64,000 bases of DNA from Osedax fenrisi (taxonomy: Eukaryota > Annelida > Polychaeta > Sabellida > Siboglinidae). How positions within the stretch are numbered: the stretch's first letter is position 1; the number at the start of each line of letters is the position of its first letter. The notes below the pieces were generated by a model that saw only the letters and a list, made by a program, of their open reading frames with translations, made no database searches and was not told the origin of the DNA. The DNA is taken from the NCBI GenBank assembly GCA_964019155.1, contig OZ025245.1:12510461-12574460 (forward strand). Direction: 5' to 3'. Below are positions 35,401 through 37,366 of the stretch, piece by piece. Both the position numbers and the translations under genes were made by a program.

Positions 35401-36189
35401 TGGTTTTTTTAGCTGCATTACATCCCAAAGCCTATACAAATTTATTTTGCATTTACAATTTAACCTTTAATCCTCAACTCGTCCTTTTTGATCGTAACCC
35501 TAGGGGACTTGCCTAATACGAGACTCAGTATAAACTTCACATAGACTTATGTCTACGATGCATACCCATTAACTACCACCAACCCCACCACTATCTCCAC
35601 CTTCTATTCCACTAGGATCTGTTCAATCGGTTCCACATCACCTCGATAGATGAGCACATCCTCGGAGGTAACCTTGAACTCAGCGACCTCAAGAGATTAC
35701 GCTGGAATGTCAAAGGTCGCGGCAACGGTGGCGCAGGTTATTCCTACAGTACATTTCTTTATGAATTGTCGATTGATTTTTATTTTTTTAATATTTCATA
35801 TATATATATATATATGATTGTGACAATTTCGTATTGATGTAATTTTCATATTTATTGACAATGAATTAAATATTAAATTTAGTAGTTTTTCAAATTAATT
35901 TAAATATTTGTTAAATATATATATATAAAATTAAAATATATTTTGTATATTGAGTAATTTATATTAAAAAATAATAAATTGGTTATAATTGCATTTATTT
36001 TTATATGTAATTAATATTTAAATTTAAGCTATAGAAATTATTTAATAACTGCATTTAAATGTCAACAAATCTAGATTTAAATTAATTATTTATAATATTT
36101 CAGATGAAAAGAATGTTTTGAATTCAACAATAATAACCTTGACTCCTATGCAAATAAGAACATTCGTGTTAAATATAGAATATTACTAA
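1966..36189 (+). CDS. MAN2B1: Lysosomal alpha-mannosidase, C-terminal two thirds (multi-exon gene, 5' end outside window)
   Basis: This is a GH38 class II alpha-mannosidase of the lysosomal type, which removes alpha-linked mannose from N-glycan fragments in the lysosome. About 655 residues are encoded by 19 exons with AG/GT borders and mutually compatible phases. Diagnostic motifs in order are VLYSTPSCYL, DDFFPYANNAHTFWTG, AQHHDAV/SGT, SGAYIFRP, GKEVVSRYTSDL, EPVAGNYYPVNSRIYI, LTILTDRSEGGSS, VLLRLEHFFAGGED and ITLTPMQIRTFVLN, followed by TAA. In the family the second His of QHHDAV is a zinc ligand. The nucleophile Asp and the other zinc ligands lie in exons upstream of the window. The human protein is about 1010 residues, so about a third is missing at the 5' end. 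Introns are 0.25-9 kb and full of repeats. One short exon between LTIQNK (14530) and 23359 was not recognised. The family call is firm; some borders are approximate. Confidence 0.93.
2108..2582. repeat. 10 bp minisatellite starting at the splice donor
   Basis: Units of GTTCTAGTGT and close variants (ATTCTAGTAT, GTTCTATTTG, TTTTACTGTG) run from the first base of the intron for about 475 bp, some 47 units. Between about 2170 and 2390 they are organised in a roughly 59 bp higher-order unit repeated about four times. The first intronic bases are themselves a repeat unit. Confidence 0.9.
2738..3260. repeat. Degenerate ~84 bp tandem repeat split by a MITE
   Basis: Three copies of a block containing CGTCTCGCACTATAAGAATT and AATAGTTTTTAAAC lie near 2745, 3090 and 3175. 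They are separated by runs of CTATCCAT and TAATTAACCACT. The palindromic MITE at 2881-3053 sits between the first and second copies. Confidence 0.7.
2881..3053. mobile_element. Palindromic MITE with TAA target duplication
   Basis: This 173 bp element has inverted arms of about 60 bp, beginning GGGTGCGTTTTTCGTAACG on the left and GGGGGCGTTTTTTGTAACG on the reverse complement of the right. The trinucleotide TAA flanks both ends (2878-2880, 3054-3056). A three-base TAA/TTA duplication with a G-rich terminus suggests a PIF/Harbinger-type MITE. It has no coding capacity. Confidence 0.75.
3339..3400 (+). CDS. MAN2B1: MAN2B1 exon b
   Basis: Acceptor GTGCAG, donor TACAG|GTTTGT; phase 1 in, phase 0 out. 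It encodes GYFTSRPALKYYVRR and NNFLQ, matching the conserved YF(S/T)SRPALK motif. Confidence 0.95.
3735..4036 (+). mobile_element. 3' end of a CR1/L2/Rex1-type LINE
   Basis: Bases 3735-3882 read through as the C-terminal tail typical of this LINE group, with RSTIRWNKLPPQL followed by NIFKKKLKKCL. An AT-rich 3' UTR follows, ending AATAAATACTTTAACG plus (ACA)n-like CAACAACAAC. It is 5'-truncated and non-functional. The tail ends about 19 bp before the acceptor AG of the next exon. Confidence 0.75.
4055..4124 (+). CDS. MAN2B1: MAN2B1 exon c
   Basis: Acceptor CCGCAG, donor CTAA|GTTAGT; phase 0 in, phase 1 out. It encodes VCKQLYVMADLHSPANSAKL, corresponding to the VCNQLEAL segment of mammalian enzymes. 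The donor-spanning codon gives Arg with the next exon. Confidence 0.88.
4205..4410. repeat. Dispersed AT-rich repeat (copy also at ~31440-31600, opposite strand)
   Basis: A block containing AGTAATATAAGTTTCATATT and TTTTTTGATATAATTAATAA recurs in reverse complement near 31470-31570. GGTCACCNCNAAATGG occurs at both ends in the same direction (4200 and 4377). It is probably a decayed mobile element. Confidence 0.55.
4655..4713 (+). repeat. Retroposon 3' tail ending in (CATT)n
   Basis: GCCTAAATAAACATTCATTC is followed by about eight ATTC repeats. The same tail ends two better-preserved copies near 27967-28155 and 62818-63010, so this is the 3' end of a dispersed family. Confidence 0.6.
4825..4864 (+). 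CDS. MAN2B1: MAN2B1 exon d (zinc-ligand motif)
   Basis: This 40 bp micro-exon has acceptor TCACAG and donor GTAAG|GTCAGC; phase 1 in, phase 2 out. It encodes MAMGVAQHHDAV, and the Ser-Gly-Thr that completes the motif starts the next exon. The His of this motif is a zinc ligand in GH38 lysosomal mannosidases. Confidence 0.93.
4890..5452. repeat. Direct duplication of a ~160 bp block
   Basis: The blocks at 4891-5047 and 5294-5452 share AATAGGGGAAAATAGAGCAG, TAGAAGTAGAATATACTACA and AATAGATTAGAATT-type stretches in the same order, about 403 bp apart. The copies have diverged by substitutions and small indels. No coding signal was seen. Confidence 0.75.
5465..6285. repeat. 820 bp polypyrimidine tract before an acceptor
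   Basis: The plus strand is almost purely C and T with scattered A, in degenerate tandem blocks such as CTCACCCTCCCTCCTCCTCA and CTTACCCACCCTTCACTATA. It runs up to the acceptor CTCTCAG at 6279-6285. Open frames across it are compositional and not genes. Confidence 0.85.
6286..6355 (+). CDS. MAN2B1: MAN2B1 exon e
   Basis: Acceptor CTCAG, donor GCGAG|GTTAAC; phase 2 in, phase 0 out. It completes SGT and encodes EQEHVARDYSRRLSS then GISACE, aligning with SGTSRQHVANDYARQLAAG of mammals. The later of two possible donors is chosen because it keeps the phase of the next exon. Confidence 0.93.
6432..6610. repeat. 14 bp minisatellite CTTGTGTCCTTTAA
   Basis: About 12 units alternate GTGTCC, ATGTCC and ATGACC. 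The same unit forms a separate array at 23575-23775 in another intron of this gene. Confidence 0.9.
6897..7112. mobile_element. Palindromic MITE-like element
   Basis: The arms AACTTTAAAACGATTTTCTA (about 6919) and TAGAAAATCGTTTTAAAGTT (about 7036-7055) are inverted copies, together with TAGTGGGATACCCCC and GGGGGTATCCCA. A fragment of the family (CTAGCAAGTTGTAGTGGGAT) recurs near 24157-24176. Confidence 0.65.
7805..7937. repeat. 11 bp minisatellite TTAAACTTGTG before an acceptor
   Basis: About 11 units of (G/A)TTAAACTTGT run up to GAACTCAAACAG, the acceptor of the next exon at 7945. The last unit is recognisable in TTGAACTCAAACAG. Confidence 0.9.
7945..8052 (+). CDS. MAN2B1: MAN2B1 exon f
   Basis: Acceptor AAACAG, donor AAGAC|GTTAGT; phase 0 on both sides. 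It encodes ELISEGLRKLAPK, then VHYCPLLNASRC and DFTTSTED. The Cys and the N-glycosylation-type NAS are in the position of FCRQLNISIC in mammals. Confidence 0.93.
8190..8405. repeat. 20 bp AT minisatellite
   Basis: TATCTATAATTATTTATAAT is repeated about 10 times, preceded by two GGGTAGATAGGGTGCAT units at 8093-8128. Confidence 0.9.
9400..9515 (-). repeat. Reverse-oriented retroposon 3' end with (ATT)n tail
   Basis: TAATATAAATTAGAAG, then a T run, and finally TTCTTCTAAAGGGCT follow the consensus seen near 1430, 1700, 28540 and 32941. On the minus strand this reads AGCCCTTTAGAAG...CTTCTAATAAATATTATT, a typical LINE/SINE terminus. Confidence 0.6.
9569..10253. repeat. Direct duplication of ~150 bp next to an exon
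   Basis: The copies at about 9570-9730 and 10106-10253 share TACGAATCATATCG, TATTATTCACATTCCT and ATCTATTTAATTCATAC. The second copy ends about 30 bp before the acceptor at 10282. Confidence 0.75.
10283..10451 (+). CDS. MAN2B1: MAN2B1 exon g (poly-Gly stretch)
   Basis: Acceptor TTACAG; the preferred donor CTCGGG|GTAGAA gives phase 1 out. It encodes FKIVLYNAVGQVYPAHWLRI and PVASSGHAYIIKD, matching the F..IVYNPLG...W.VRLPV segment. Near the end is a run of seven Gly encoded by mixed GGN codons, which is unusual for the family. A donor at TAT|GTTAGC (10412) would remove the Gly run and is a possible alternative. Confidence 0.88.
11595..11698 (+). CDS. MAN2B1: MAN2B1 exon h (borders approximate)
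   Basis: It encodes ITRGEPDSQLSENST, then LLVIQVLPLDQMSITTVS, corresponding to the segment before the beta-sandwich (LFSASLPALGFSTYSV in mammals). The acceptor CATCAG before 11595 fits phase 1; an alternative TTTCAG ends at 11581. The donor is GTGTCC|GTACAA at 11698, or TTAG|GTTTTT at 11708. Confidence 0.75.
11706..11800. repeat. 29 bp tandem, three copies
   Basis: TGCCACCTCTGTCTAGTTCA followed by ATGAATTC is repeated three times directly after exon h. Confidence 0.9.
12047..12618. mobile_element. TTAA-flanked DNA transposon, non-autonomous
   Basis: The terminal inverted repeats GGGGACGCTATACCATTG (left) and GGGGACGCGATACCATTG (reverse complement of the right end) differ at one of 18 positions. 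They are flanked by TTAA on both sides (12043-12046, 12619-12622). The 572 bp interior is AT-rich without an open frame. A TTAA duplication is the hallmark of piggyBac-type elements, but the terminus does not resemble typical piggyBac ends that I know. Confidence 0.8.
12623..14020. other. AT-rich intron sequence
   Basis: Mostly A/T with short (AT)n runs and imperfect AACTAATA- and ATAAATAT-type repetition between 13040 and 13330. A short (AAT)n-headed retroposon fragment lies near 13930-13960. No exon or element border was recognised. Confidence 0.5.
14021..14387. repeat. GC-richer ~120 bp tandem block bounded by inverted termini
   Basis: Three imperfect units contain GAGCATCGAGCACAGTGACT and TTGTTACTGCACTTG. 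The ends form inverted copies, CACCGCTAGCATCAAG at 14036 and CTTGATGCTAGCGGTG near 14355, with weaker pairing outside. It may be a small transposon with internal tandem units. The short frames across it are not convincing genes. Confidence 0.6.
14463..14530 (+). CDS. MAN2B1: MAN2B1 exon i (5' border uncertain)
   Basis: It encodes RSKKIKNAEQAILSEDLTIQ then NK, donor ACAAG|GTACGC, phase 0 out. LTIQNK corresponds to LTIENE at the start of the beta-sandwich domain. The acceptor could be at 14437, 14446 or 14463; the last fits phase 1 from an extended exon h. Confidence 0.75.
14700..14940. repeat. Repeat block A (empty-site relative of the LINE target)
   Basis: About 240 bp, diverged from block B at about 14985-15193 plus 19668-19708. 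Both share ACCTACCTTT, TCGATCTCTA, GTTCC.TTC.AAGATT and GGCAACAGCGA.ATCT in order. After that motif block A continues GCTAATTAGCAACGACAACA, and block B continues on the far side of the LINE as TTTAAGTAGCAACAACAACA. The CAA-type tail suggests a short retroposon. Confidence 0.7.
15180..15193 (+). repeat. LINE target site duplication, 5' copy
   Basis: CAACAGCGACATCT is repeated exactly at 19668-19681, just after the LINE 3' tail. Confidence 0.85.
15228..15704 (+). CDS. LINE N-terminal region: 2A peptide and PHD-like fingers, ends at in-frame TAA
   Basis: The first ATG after the target duplication is at 15228. A leader of about 54 residues precedes DVEVNPGP (15390-15413), the 2A consensus DxExNPGP, at which ribosomes skip the Gly-Pro bond. 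The upstream LLMRAG is the usual hydrophobic lead-in. A first PHD-like finger follows (CLFCKPCG, CGSC, HKQEKC, WTCSDC). A second finger begins with CLQCGKVVK and is cut by TAA at 15702-15704. The reading frame continues past the stop in the same register with CIGC, CHKSC and WHCENC. Shadow frames on both strands here are not genes. Confidence 0.85.
   Translation: MSTSSRWRKESLLRLYSLGPKARLERRPPTLTGVFLWSGHLPALVVRMLLMRAGDVEVNPGPCLFCKPCGRTLRTNQPHLRCGSCIATSHKQEKCNGLRRVSQTPGNWTCSDCVPPRSCTPPLPSTVPTLVGQPIGAPRLSGTSAPKKRCLQCGKVVK
15702..15704 (+). other. In-frame TAA inside the second PHD-like finger
   Basis: The codon order AAG TAA TCG CCC keeps the frame of both the upstream and downstream parts. Zinc-ligand pairs lie on either side, CLQC before and CIGC, CHKSC and CENC after. 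This is a single nonsense codon, not a frame change. CAA to TAA is the simplest origin. Programmed readthrough is not excluded. Confidence 0.8.
15765..19637 (+). CDS. LINE polyprotein: APE endonuclease, reverse transcriptase, RNase H
   Basis: Residues are numbered from the Met at 15765. The end of the second PHD-like finger (WHCENC) is followed by an AP-type endonuclease: QWNANG near 55, IQETKL near 85, GGDLNAH near 187 and SDHLPI near 262. The reverse transcriptase follows, with FRPVSLTS, QAGFRTLRSCEDQ, DYSKAYDTVW, GVPQGAVLSPLLF, YADD at 724-727, LKLNTSKCE and FLGVTFD. The RNase H has TDGSAERG near 1025, SYETE, CTDSQSTL and WVPGHIGLIGNEWAD. The C-terminus carries CPHCQGAPETLEHWLQECPA. No stops or frameshifts occur over 1290 codons and all catalytic Asp residues are present. 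The Met at 15765 is probably internal to an originally longer protein starting at 15228. Confidence 0.93.
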   Translation: MSRGEQSMHISNGSWHCENCSTSANNKGVDSGDRRQAAPSRKTDVSRRGCLKILQWNANGIRTKMVELEDRIRKFNLDIIMIQETKLRALDKNPAIKGYSTVRKDRGVGSGGGLLFFIKEDIPFTTIDNTPSAQNSLLEIQSIELRAKPFVKTLLSNVYCPPSRGANHGNEFEMSELPHDRNAITGGDLNAHSHMWDRWQPEDSLGSNLEEWLMEKDFCIANDGAATRTNPGTGGSSAPDVTLVHSSWLDRVEWSTTECLGSDHLPILITVDCEVTTLNAPSRTELKWNWKSANFRLFAESVDEAVTAAPAAIHESSLDSRSKFLNMAMIDAANKAIGKVKCSVNGKEWMSRDIREAVKRRNALRRDITNKRAEWIEACMTVRDMIRESKENRWKEFLEDSDSSSNPHKIWSTIKSLSGRNTASIRNETLVHEGREYITNKAKADVFLQRYAATSRLSIPKECRIKNSVRRSLIGPIVEDLSSIPFNAAEMSNAITRMKVKGAPGKDKIHPRFIKAMGPIAASFMLRIFNDSWKTGSCPASWREAIIVPILKKGKPASQIDSFRPVSLTSCVAKTMERMVASRLSFMAESNEWWCQDQAGFRTLRSCEDQVLRLSQAVSDGFQTRPAKRCVLALLDYSKAYDTVWRNRLFQLMMEKGVSRTIVRWIRGFLCDRKAAVRIDGVIGASRKMQQGVPQGAVLSPLLFLFYINGIREEVPSGVSVSMYADDMAIWSQDRDKTVAESKVQEAVHRVSEWSYLHKLKLNTSKCEVSFFTSDTHEAKWIPSITLDNQPFIFKKTPKFLGVTFDRSLSFRPHVDSVKLRVMSRIRILSSLSSKEWGWSRRCMTRIYTALIHRTLHYCGAAWQPWLAKSNVAILERVQNRALRILTGQLADTPLECLRTEAELTSFETQIRRNCIVAWERSARLPAGNPRHKLFTSPIEHKWKRSSFSTLAQAECARIGLDQLPRERFAPKKAPPWNWDREPTWTVDTRLNGGSDKSCDQRTLLTDTVDTIAAAGEVEITIYTDGSAERGYKNGGSAAVVTSGPATDPVKITSITRKGRRLTSSYETEVTAMLLAVGWIKNRENQGPFIICTDSQSTLTALQSPGLSDGSDLAETRRILNSLNTRVSLQWVPGHIGLIGNEWADVEANAVAASDEEPAATDGGITFQTAKAFTKRETMDPAISHERTKAVFNGKRAPVSLSRKDSVLLDQLRSGHCHKLAAYRNIVDADSSATCPHCQGAPETLEHWLQECPATARRRIREFGGAAPLLSALIEQPEAVIAFAHGLPSM
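19668..19708 (+). repeat. 3' target duplication and far half of block B with (CAA)n tail
   Basis: CAACAGCGACATCT is followed by TTTAAGTAG and (CAA)6. This mirrors the end of block A (GCTAATTAGCAACGACAACA), so the LINE inserted into a pre-existing short repeat that itself ended in CAA units. Confidence 0.75.
19709..19926 (+). mobile_element. 5'-truncated related LINE, last ~60 codons plus (CAA)n tail
   Basis: Bases 19716-19895 read SPTCPYCEADTETLEHWI, then QECPATA, VFGGTAP and AFAHGLWSM, then TGA. This matches the C-terminus of the full-length element (TCPHCQGAPETLEHWLQECP and AFAHGLPSM) with clear divergence. The tail (CAA)n ends at about 19926. It is a separate, older subfamily copy. Confidence 0.88.
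20041..20136. repeat. 20 bp minisatellite
   Basis: About five identical units of ATACAGCGTATAACTTCAAT. Confidence 0.95.
20656..20698. repeat. (CA)n microsatellite
   Basis: A CA run with a few interruptions (ATACACACAAACACACAC). Frames through it are not genes. Confidence 0.9.
20800..21595. repeat. 54 bp minisatellite, ~14 copies
   Basis: The unit contains GGGCTACTACAAGTTAGCAT, CTCCACCACCACCACTGCCA and CCTGGTGTGTAGTA. Because 54 is a multiple of three, long frames stay open on both strands, but they encode only an 18-residue repeat and are not genes. Variant units (AAATTAGC, TGTTTAG) recur in a higher-order order of about 270 bp. Degenerate units continue to about 21770. Confidence 0.93.
22015..22660. 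repeat. Direct duplication of ~200 bp AT-rich block
   Basis: The copies at about 22015-22215 and 22460-22660 share AATACTTTTAGTGA, TTTTATAAATAG.GTAAAT and TAGCTACATTAATTAACTAA. A reverse retroposon tail (AAT)n lies between them near 22302-22330. Confidence 0.7.
23040..23358. repeat. ~43 bp minisatellite made of the next exon's 3' splice site
   Basis: About seven units contain CTTCTAGGTCCTATCAGGGT followed by AACTACAACCCCTATAACTA. The first part is identical to the acceptor and start of the exon at 23359. The exon departs from the repeat only after AACTACAACCC. Each unit therefore carries an intact TAG and CAG acceptor pair plus coding-like bases. Confidence 0.9.
23359..23473 (+). CDS. MAN2B1: MAN2B1 exon j
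   Basis: It encodes SYQGNYNPGENQ then SSGAYIFRPLSQHLEKLAKP and VVTVVK; donor TCAAG|GTTAGC, phase 0 out. SGAYIFRP is a family signature. Two acceptors fit: TTCTAG (exon from 23359, adding SYQ) and TATCAG (exon from 23369). The family usually has aromatic residues before this point, which favours the first. Confidence 0.92.
23476..23512. repeat. Three-copy 12-13 bp tandem after the donor
   Basis: GACCTCTACTC is repeated three times, starting four bases after GTTAGCT. Confidence 0.85.
23575..23775. repeat. 14 bp minisatellite, second array
   Basis: The same CTTGTGTCCTTTAA unit as at 6432-6610, here about 14 copies with more variants. Confidence 0.9.
24347..24465 (+). CDS. MAN2B1: MAN2B1 exon k
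   Basis: Acceptor TTACAG, donor GCCAG|GTTATA; phase 0 in, phase 2 out. It encodes TEFGVEIRQKFNAWISQTIV then LRDGEESLRFDWTIGPID, matching VQEVHQNFSAWCSQVVRLY and the EWSVGPIP motif. Confidence 0.95.
24480..24800. repeat. (TA)n and (CT)n microsatellites
   Basis: TA repeats occupy about 24537-24592; CT-rich runs lie at about 24495-24530 and 24716-24790. Nothing else was recognised up to the acceptor at 25197, apart from more pyrimidine-rich tracts. Confidence 0.9.
25198..25299 (+). CDS. MAN2B1: MAN2B1 exon l
   Basis: Acceptor CACACAG after a C run, donor AGACG|GTAGAC; phase 2 in and out. It encodes DGQGKEVVSRYTSDL, DTFYTDANGRQIMQR, matching WGKEVISRFDT and FYTDSNGREILERRR. Confidence 0.96.
25305..25960. 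repeat. ~21 bp minisatellite beginning just after the donor
   Basis: Units of CACGCCCCCTAATAGAAAC plus two to three bases run from about six bases after the splice donor to 25600. They continue as degenerate AATAGAAACATGCCCCGCC units to about 25960. Reverse frames open across it reflect the repeat period only. Confidence 0.92.
26248..26728. mobile_element. TIR DNA transposon (MITE), copy 1
   Basis: The left end CCATCGATATAAATAAAGTG and the right end CACTTTCTTTATCTCGATG are imperfect inverted repeats extending about 33 bp to AAGCAATTGA and TCAATTGCTT. The interior includes CGAGCGCTGCAGTCGAAACC. It is 481 bp, non-coding, and a reverse complement of the copy at 27165-27559. Confidence 0.85.
26729..26995. 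repeat. 12 bp minisatellite before an acceptor
   Basis: Units of CACCTATACCCA and variants (CATATATACACA) fill the space between MITE copy 1 and the next exon. Confidence 0.9.
27018..27105 (+). CDS. MAN2B1: MAN2B1 exon m
   Basis: Acceptor GTTACAG, donor ATCAAG|GTTAGA; phase 2 in, phase 0 out. It encodes RDYRETWAFKQTEPVAGNYY then PVNSRIYIK, matching the TEPVAGNYYPVNTRIYI motif. It lies between two inverted MITE copies. Confidence 0.96.
27165..27559. mobile_element. TIR DNA transposon (MITE), copy 2, inverted
   Basis: Ends are CCATCGATATAAAGAAAGTG on the left and CACTTTCTTTATATCGATTGG on the right, flanked by TATAG on both sides (27160-27164 and 27560-27564), a possible target duplication. 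The interior is the reverse complement of copy 1 and includes CGACTGCAGCGCCTCTATCG. A fragment of the same interior lies at 1377-1424. Confidence 0.85.
27967..28155 (+). mobile_element. Dispersed retroposon with (CATT)n tail
   Basis: This 190 bp block is nearly identical to 62818-63010, sharing TAATGTAAATTATTCGTATT, TTTTACACAATAG and AACATTCATTCATTCATTC. It is a 3' end of a LINE or SINE family; no coding part is visible. Confidence 0.8.
28540..28648 (-). repeat. Reverse-oriented retroposon 3' end with (ATT)n tail
   Basis: AATAATAATGAATATTTATTAGAAG, a T run, and TTCCTCTAAAGGGCTT closely match 1428-1530 over about 95 bp, with the tail at the left. Confidence 0.7.
29092..29178 (+). CDS. MAN2B1: MAN2B1 exon n
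   Basis: Acceptor ACACAG, donor CTCATG|GTCTGT; phase 0 on both sides. It encodes DKEQRHQLTILTDRSEGGSS then LRSGEIELM, the LTVLTDRSQGGSSLRDG motif. Confidence 0.96.
29300..29960. other. Mixed-composition intron sequence with a small inverted-repeat element
   Basis: Base composition is closer to balanced than in neighbouring introns. GCCGTTCACAC near 29506 and CGGTGTGAA near 29591 with internal palindromic bits suggest a decayed MITE. No exon was recognised. Confidence 0.4.
30028..30118 (+). CDS. MAN2B1: MAN2B1 exon o
   Basis: Acceptor ACCACAG, donor ATCACAG|GTTCAT; phase 0 in, phase 1 out. It encodes LHRRLFVDDHFGVEEPLNEP then GLNGKGLIIT, matching VHRRLLKDDGRGVSEPLME. Confidence 0.96.
31314..32153. 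mobile_element. TA-flanked TIR element
   Basis: The left end CCAAAGATTTTCCAAAGGAA and the reverse complement of the right end are the same over about 31 bp with one difference, reaching ATATTGCACT. Both ends are flanked by TA. The size is about 840 bp, AT-rich and without an open frame. A TA duplication fits the Tc1/mariner group, probably as a non-autonomous derivative. Confidence 0.75.
32684..32808 (+). CDS. MAN2B1: MAN2B1 exon p
   Basis: Acceptor CTCACAG, donor CTTGAG|GTCAGG; phase 1 in, phase 0 out. It encodes SHRLIFDTVQRSAVQHRIAS then EFMSPLIAFSPYDGG, corresponding to [20 protein letters not shown] and the following loop. Confidence 0.93.
32940..33030 (-). repeat. Reverse-oriented retroposon 3' end with (ATT)n tail
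   Basis: ATAATAATAATATTTATTAG, a T run, and ATTTCTTCTAAAGGGCTTCA follow the same consensus as the other copies. The sequence to the next exon (33031-34037) is plain AT-rich DNA. Confidence 0.65.
34038..34250 (+). CDS. MAN2B1: MAN2B1 exon q
   Basis: Acceptor GTATAG, donor CTCAAG|GTCGGA; phase 0 on both sides. It encodes LLTRELPRNVHVLTLEEHN, VLLRLEHFFAGGEDDQLSRP and VEVQLK, matching DLPPSVHLLTLASW and VLLRLEHQFAVGED. It is the largest exon in the window and is GC-rich. Confidence 0.97.
35264..35512. mobile_element. Palindromic MITE-like element
   Basis: The left arm ACGATCAAAAAGAAAGAGTT with GAGGGTTACAGGTTA pairs with the right arm, whose reverse complement reads ACGATCAAAAAGGACGAGTT and GAGGATTAAAGGTTA. 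The arms are about 55 bp and the whole about 250 bp. No clear target duplication was identified. Confidence 0.65.
35616..35736 (+). CDS. MAN2B1: MAN2B1 exon r
   Basis: Acceptor CACTAG, donor GCGCAG|GTTATT; phase 0 in, phase 1 out. It encodes DLFNRFHITSIDEHILGGNL then ELSDLKRLRWNVKG, matching [20 protein letters not shown] and LKW. Confidence 0.95.
36104..36189 (+). CDS. MAN2B1: MAN2B1 terminal exon
   Basis: Acceptor TTTCAG; phase 1 in. It encodes NSTIITLTPMQIRTFVLNIE then YY and TAA at 36187-36189, matching ITLEPMEIRTFLASV at the C-terminus. It is AT-rich unlike the other exons. Confidence 0.93.
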
Positions 36190-36212
36190 TTCTATATAAA
36201 TAGTATTAAATC

Positions 36213-36243
<31 letters not shown>

Positions 36244-37219
36244 GAATATCAGTAATTCTATAATGTTACTCTAATCTGTTATATTTTAATATTATTACAA
36301 TTAATTAGGTAATTATTTGTGTATTAATGTTTTTTTTCTTCACAATTTGTATTATTTTTTAAAGTGTATTATAATAAAGCATTGCAATATGTATCCTAAT
36401 TATTAATTATTTTCTATATATTTAAATGTCATGAAATATACAATTGATATTTTATATAATATATTTTAAAATATTTCATAGAATAATACTTAATTATACT
36501 ACATTAATGTACTAATAATTATTAGTAATATATTTAAAATGTTTCATAAATATAATATTTTGATTAGTAAATAATTAAACAATAATTTTAAAAATACAAA
36601 TATATTTATATTTATAAATAATTGAAAATATATACTATAATAAATGGCTATATTATCTTAAAATTTATTTATATTTCATGACAAATATATTAATATATAT
36701 ATATATATATATATAAATTAATATTTGCATAATATATATATATATATAAATTGTTTATTATATATTTTAGAAAAATATTTAATCTATAATATAATATAAT
36801 TAAATTGTATATAATATATATGTCAAATTAATAATAATTAATTAATAATTTTACAAACATAATTTTATATATTTTCGGATATATCAAAATCTCAACAAAT
36901 CACTAATGTTTGCGAAATAAAAATGGGCGTATTCATAAACGAAATCATAAATTCGGTAACTACATAAATGCATAGATAATACGTAGACGGGGTTGGGGGA
37001 ATGACGTAGATATGTGTGAGAGCAGCTGATTGCACGTTATCAGTTTTAGAGATCAATTGGCGTGCTCTACTGTGTTTGGCTAGTTGTCGTACATTTATAT
37101 TGCGCACAAGTAATAATATTTATAAGAATAATAATAAACTTAAATATATAAATATATATATAATCAAATTTCGTCGGCGATTTTAATATAATTATATTTA
37201 AAAAGTATTCGTTATGGTT
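36190..37219. other. Convergent intergenic region and 3' UTRs
   Basis: Only about 1.0 kb separates the mannosidase stop from the GAS2-like stop on the other strand. The middle is AT repeats. A more balanced patch at 36890-37110 probably belongs to the 3' UTR of the minus-strand gene. A 71-codon minus frame there has no support. Confidence 0.55.
36373..36378 (+). terminator. Candidate polyadenylation signal of MAN2B1
   Basis: AATAAA lies 184 bases after the stop codon. In such AT-rich sequence the hexamer also occurs by chance, so the assignment is tentative. Confidence 0.35.
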
Positions 37220-37366
37220 TTAGCTAGAAATAGACTTAGTTTTCGCATTTTTCAGAATGTTTGACCTTTTCTTGCCTCGACGACAGGGGTCGTGACCCGT
37301 TACGTAAGCCGCCAATGTATTCCATCCGCCACCCACCCTGACCATCCAATGTTTCTCTTTCAATAA
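37220..37366 (-). CDS. GAS2-like terminal exon: GAR domain core and C-terminus
   Basis: Minus-strand acceptor CCTACAG at 37373-37367, phase 0 in, TAA at 37222-37220. It encodes LLKEKHWMVRVGGGWNTLAA then YVTGHDPCRRGKKR and a short Lys/Ser tail. HWMVRVGGGWNTL...HDPCR is the hallmark of the GAR domain. The tail of about 19 residues is shorter than in GAS2L1-3. Confidence 0.95.
   Translation of the reverse strand, partial: LLKEKHWMVRVGGGWNTLAAYVTGHDPCRRGKKRSNILKNAKTKSISS

Noticed and set aside
36892..37107. 71-codon minus-strand frame near the GAS2-like stop
   Set aside because: It starts from a non-ATG codon, has no motif, and lies where the 3' UTR is expected.
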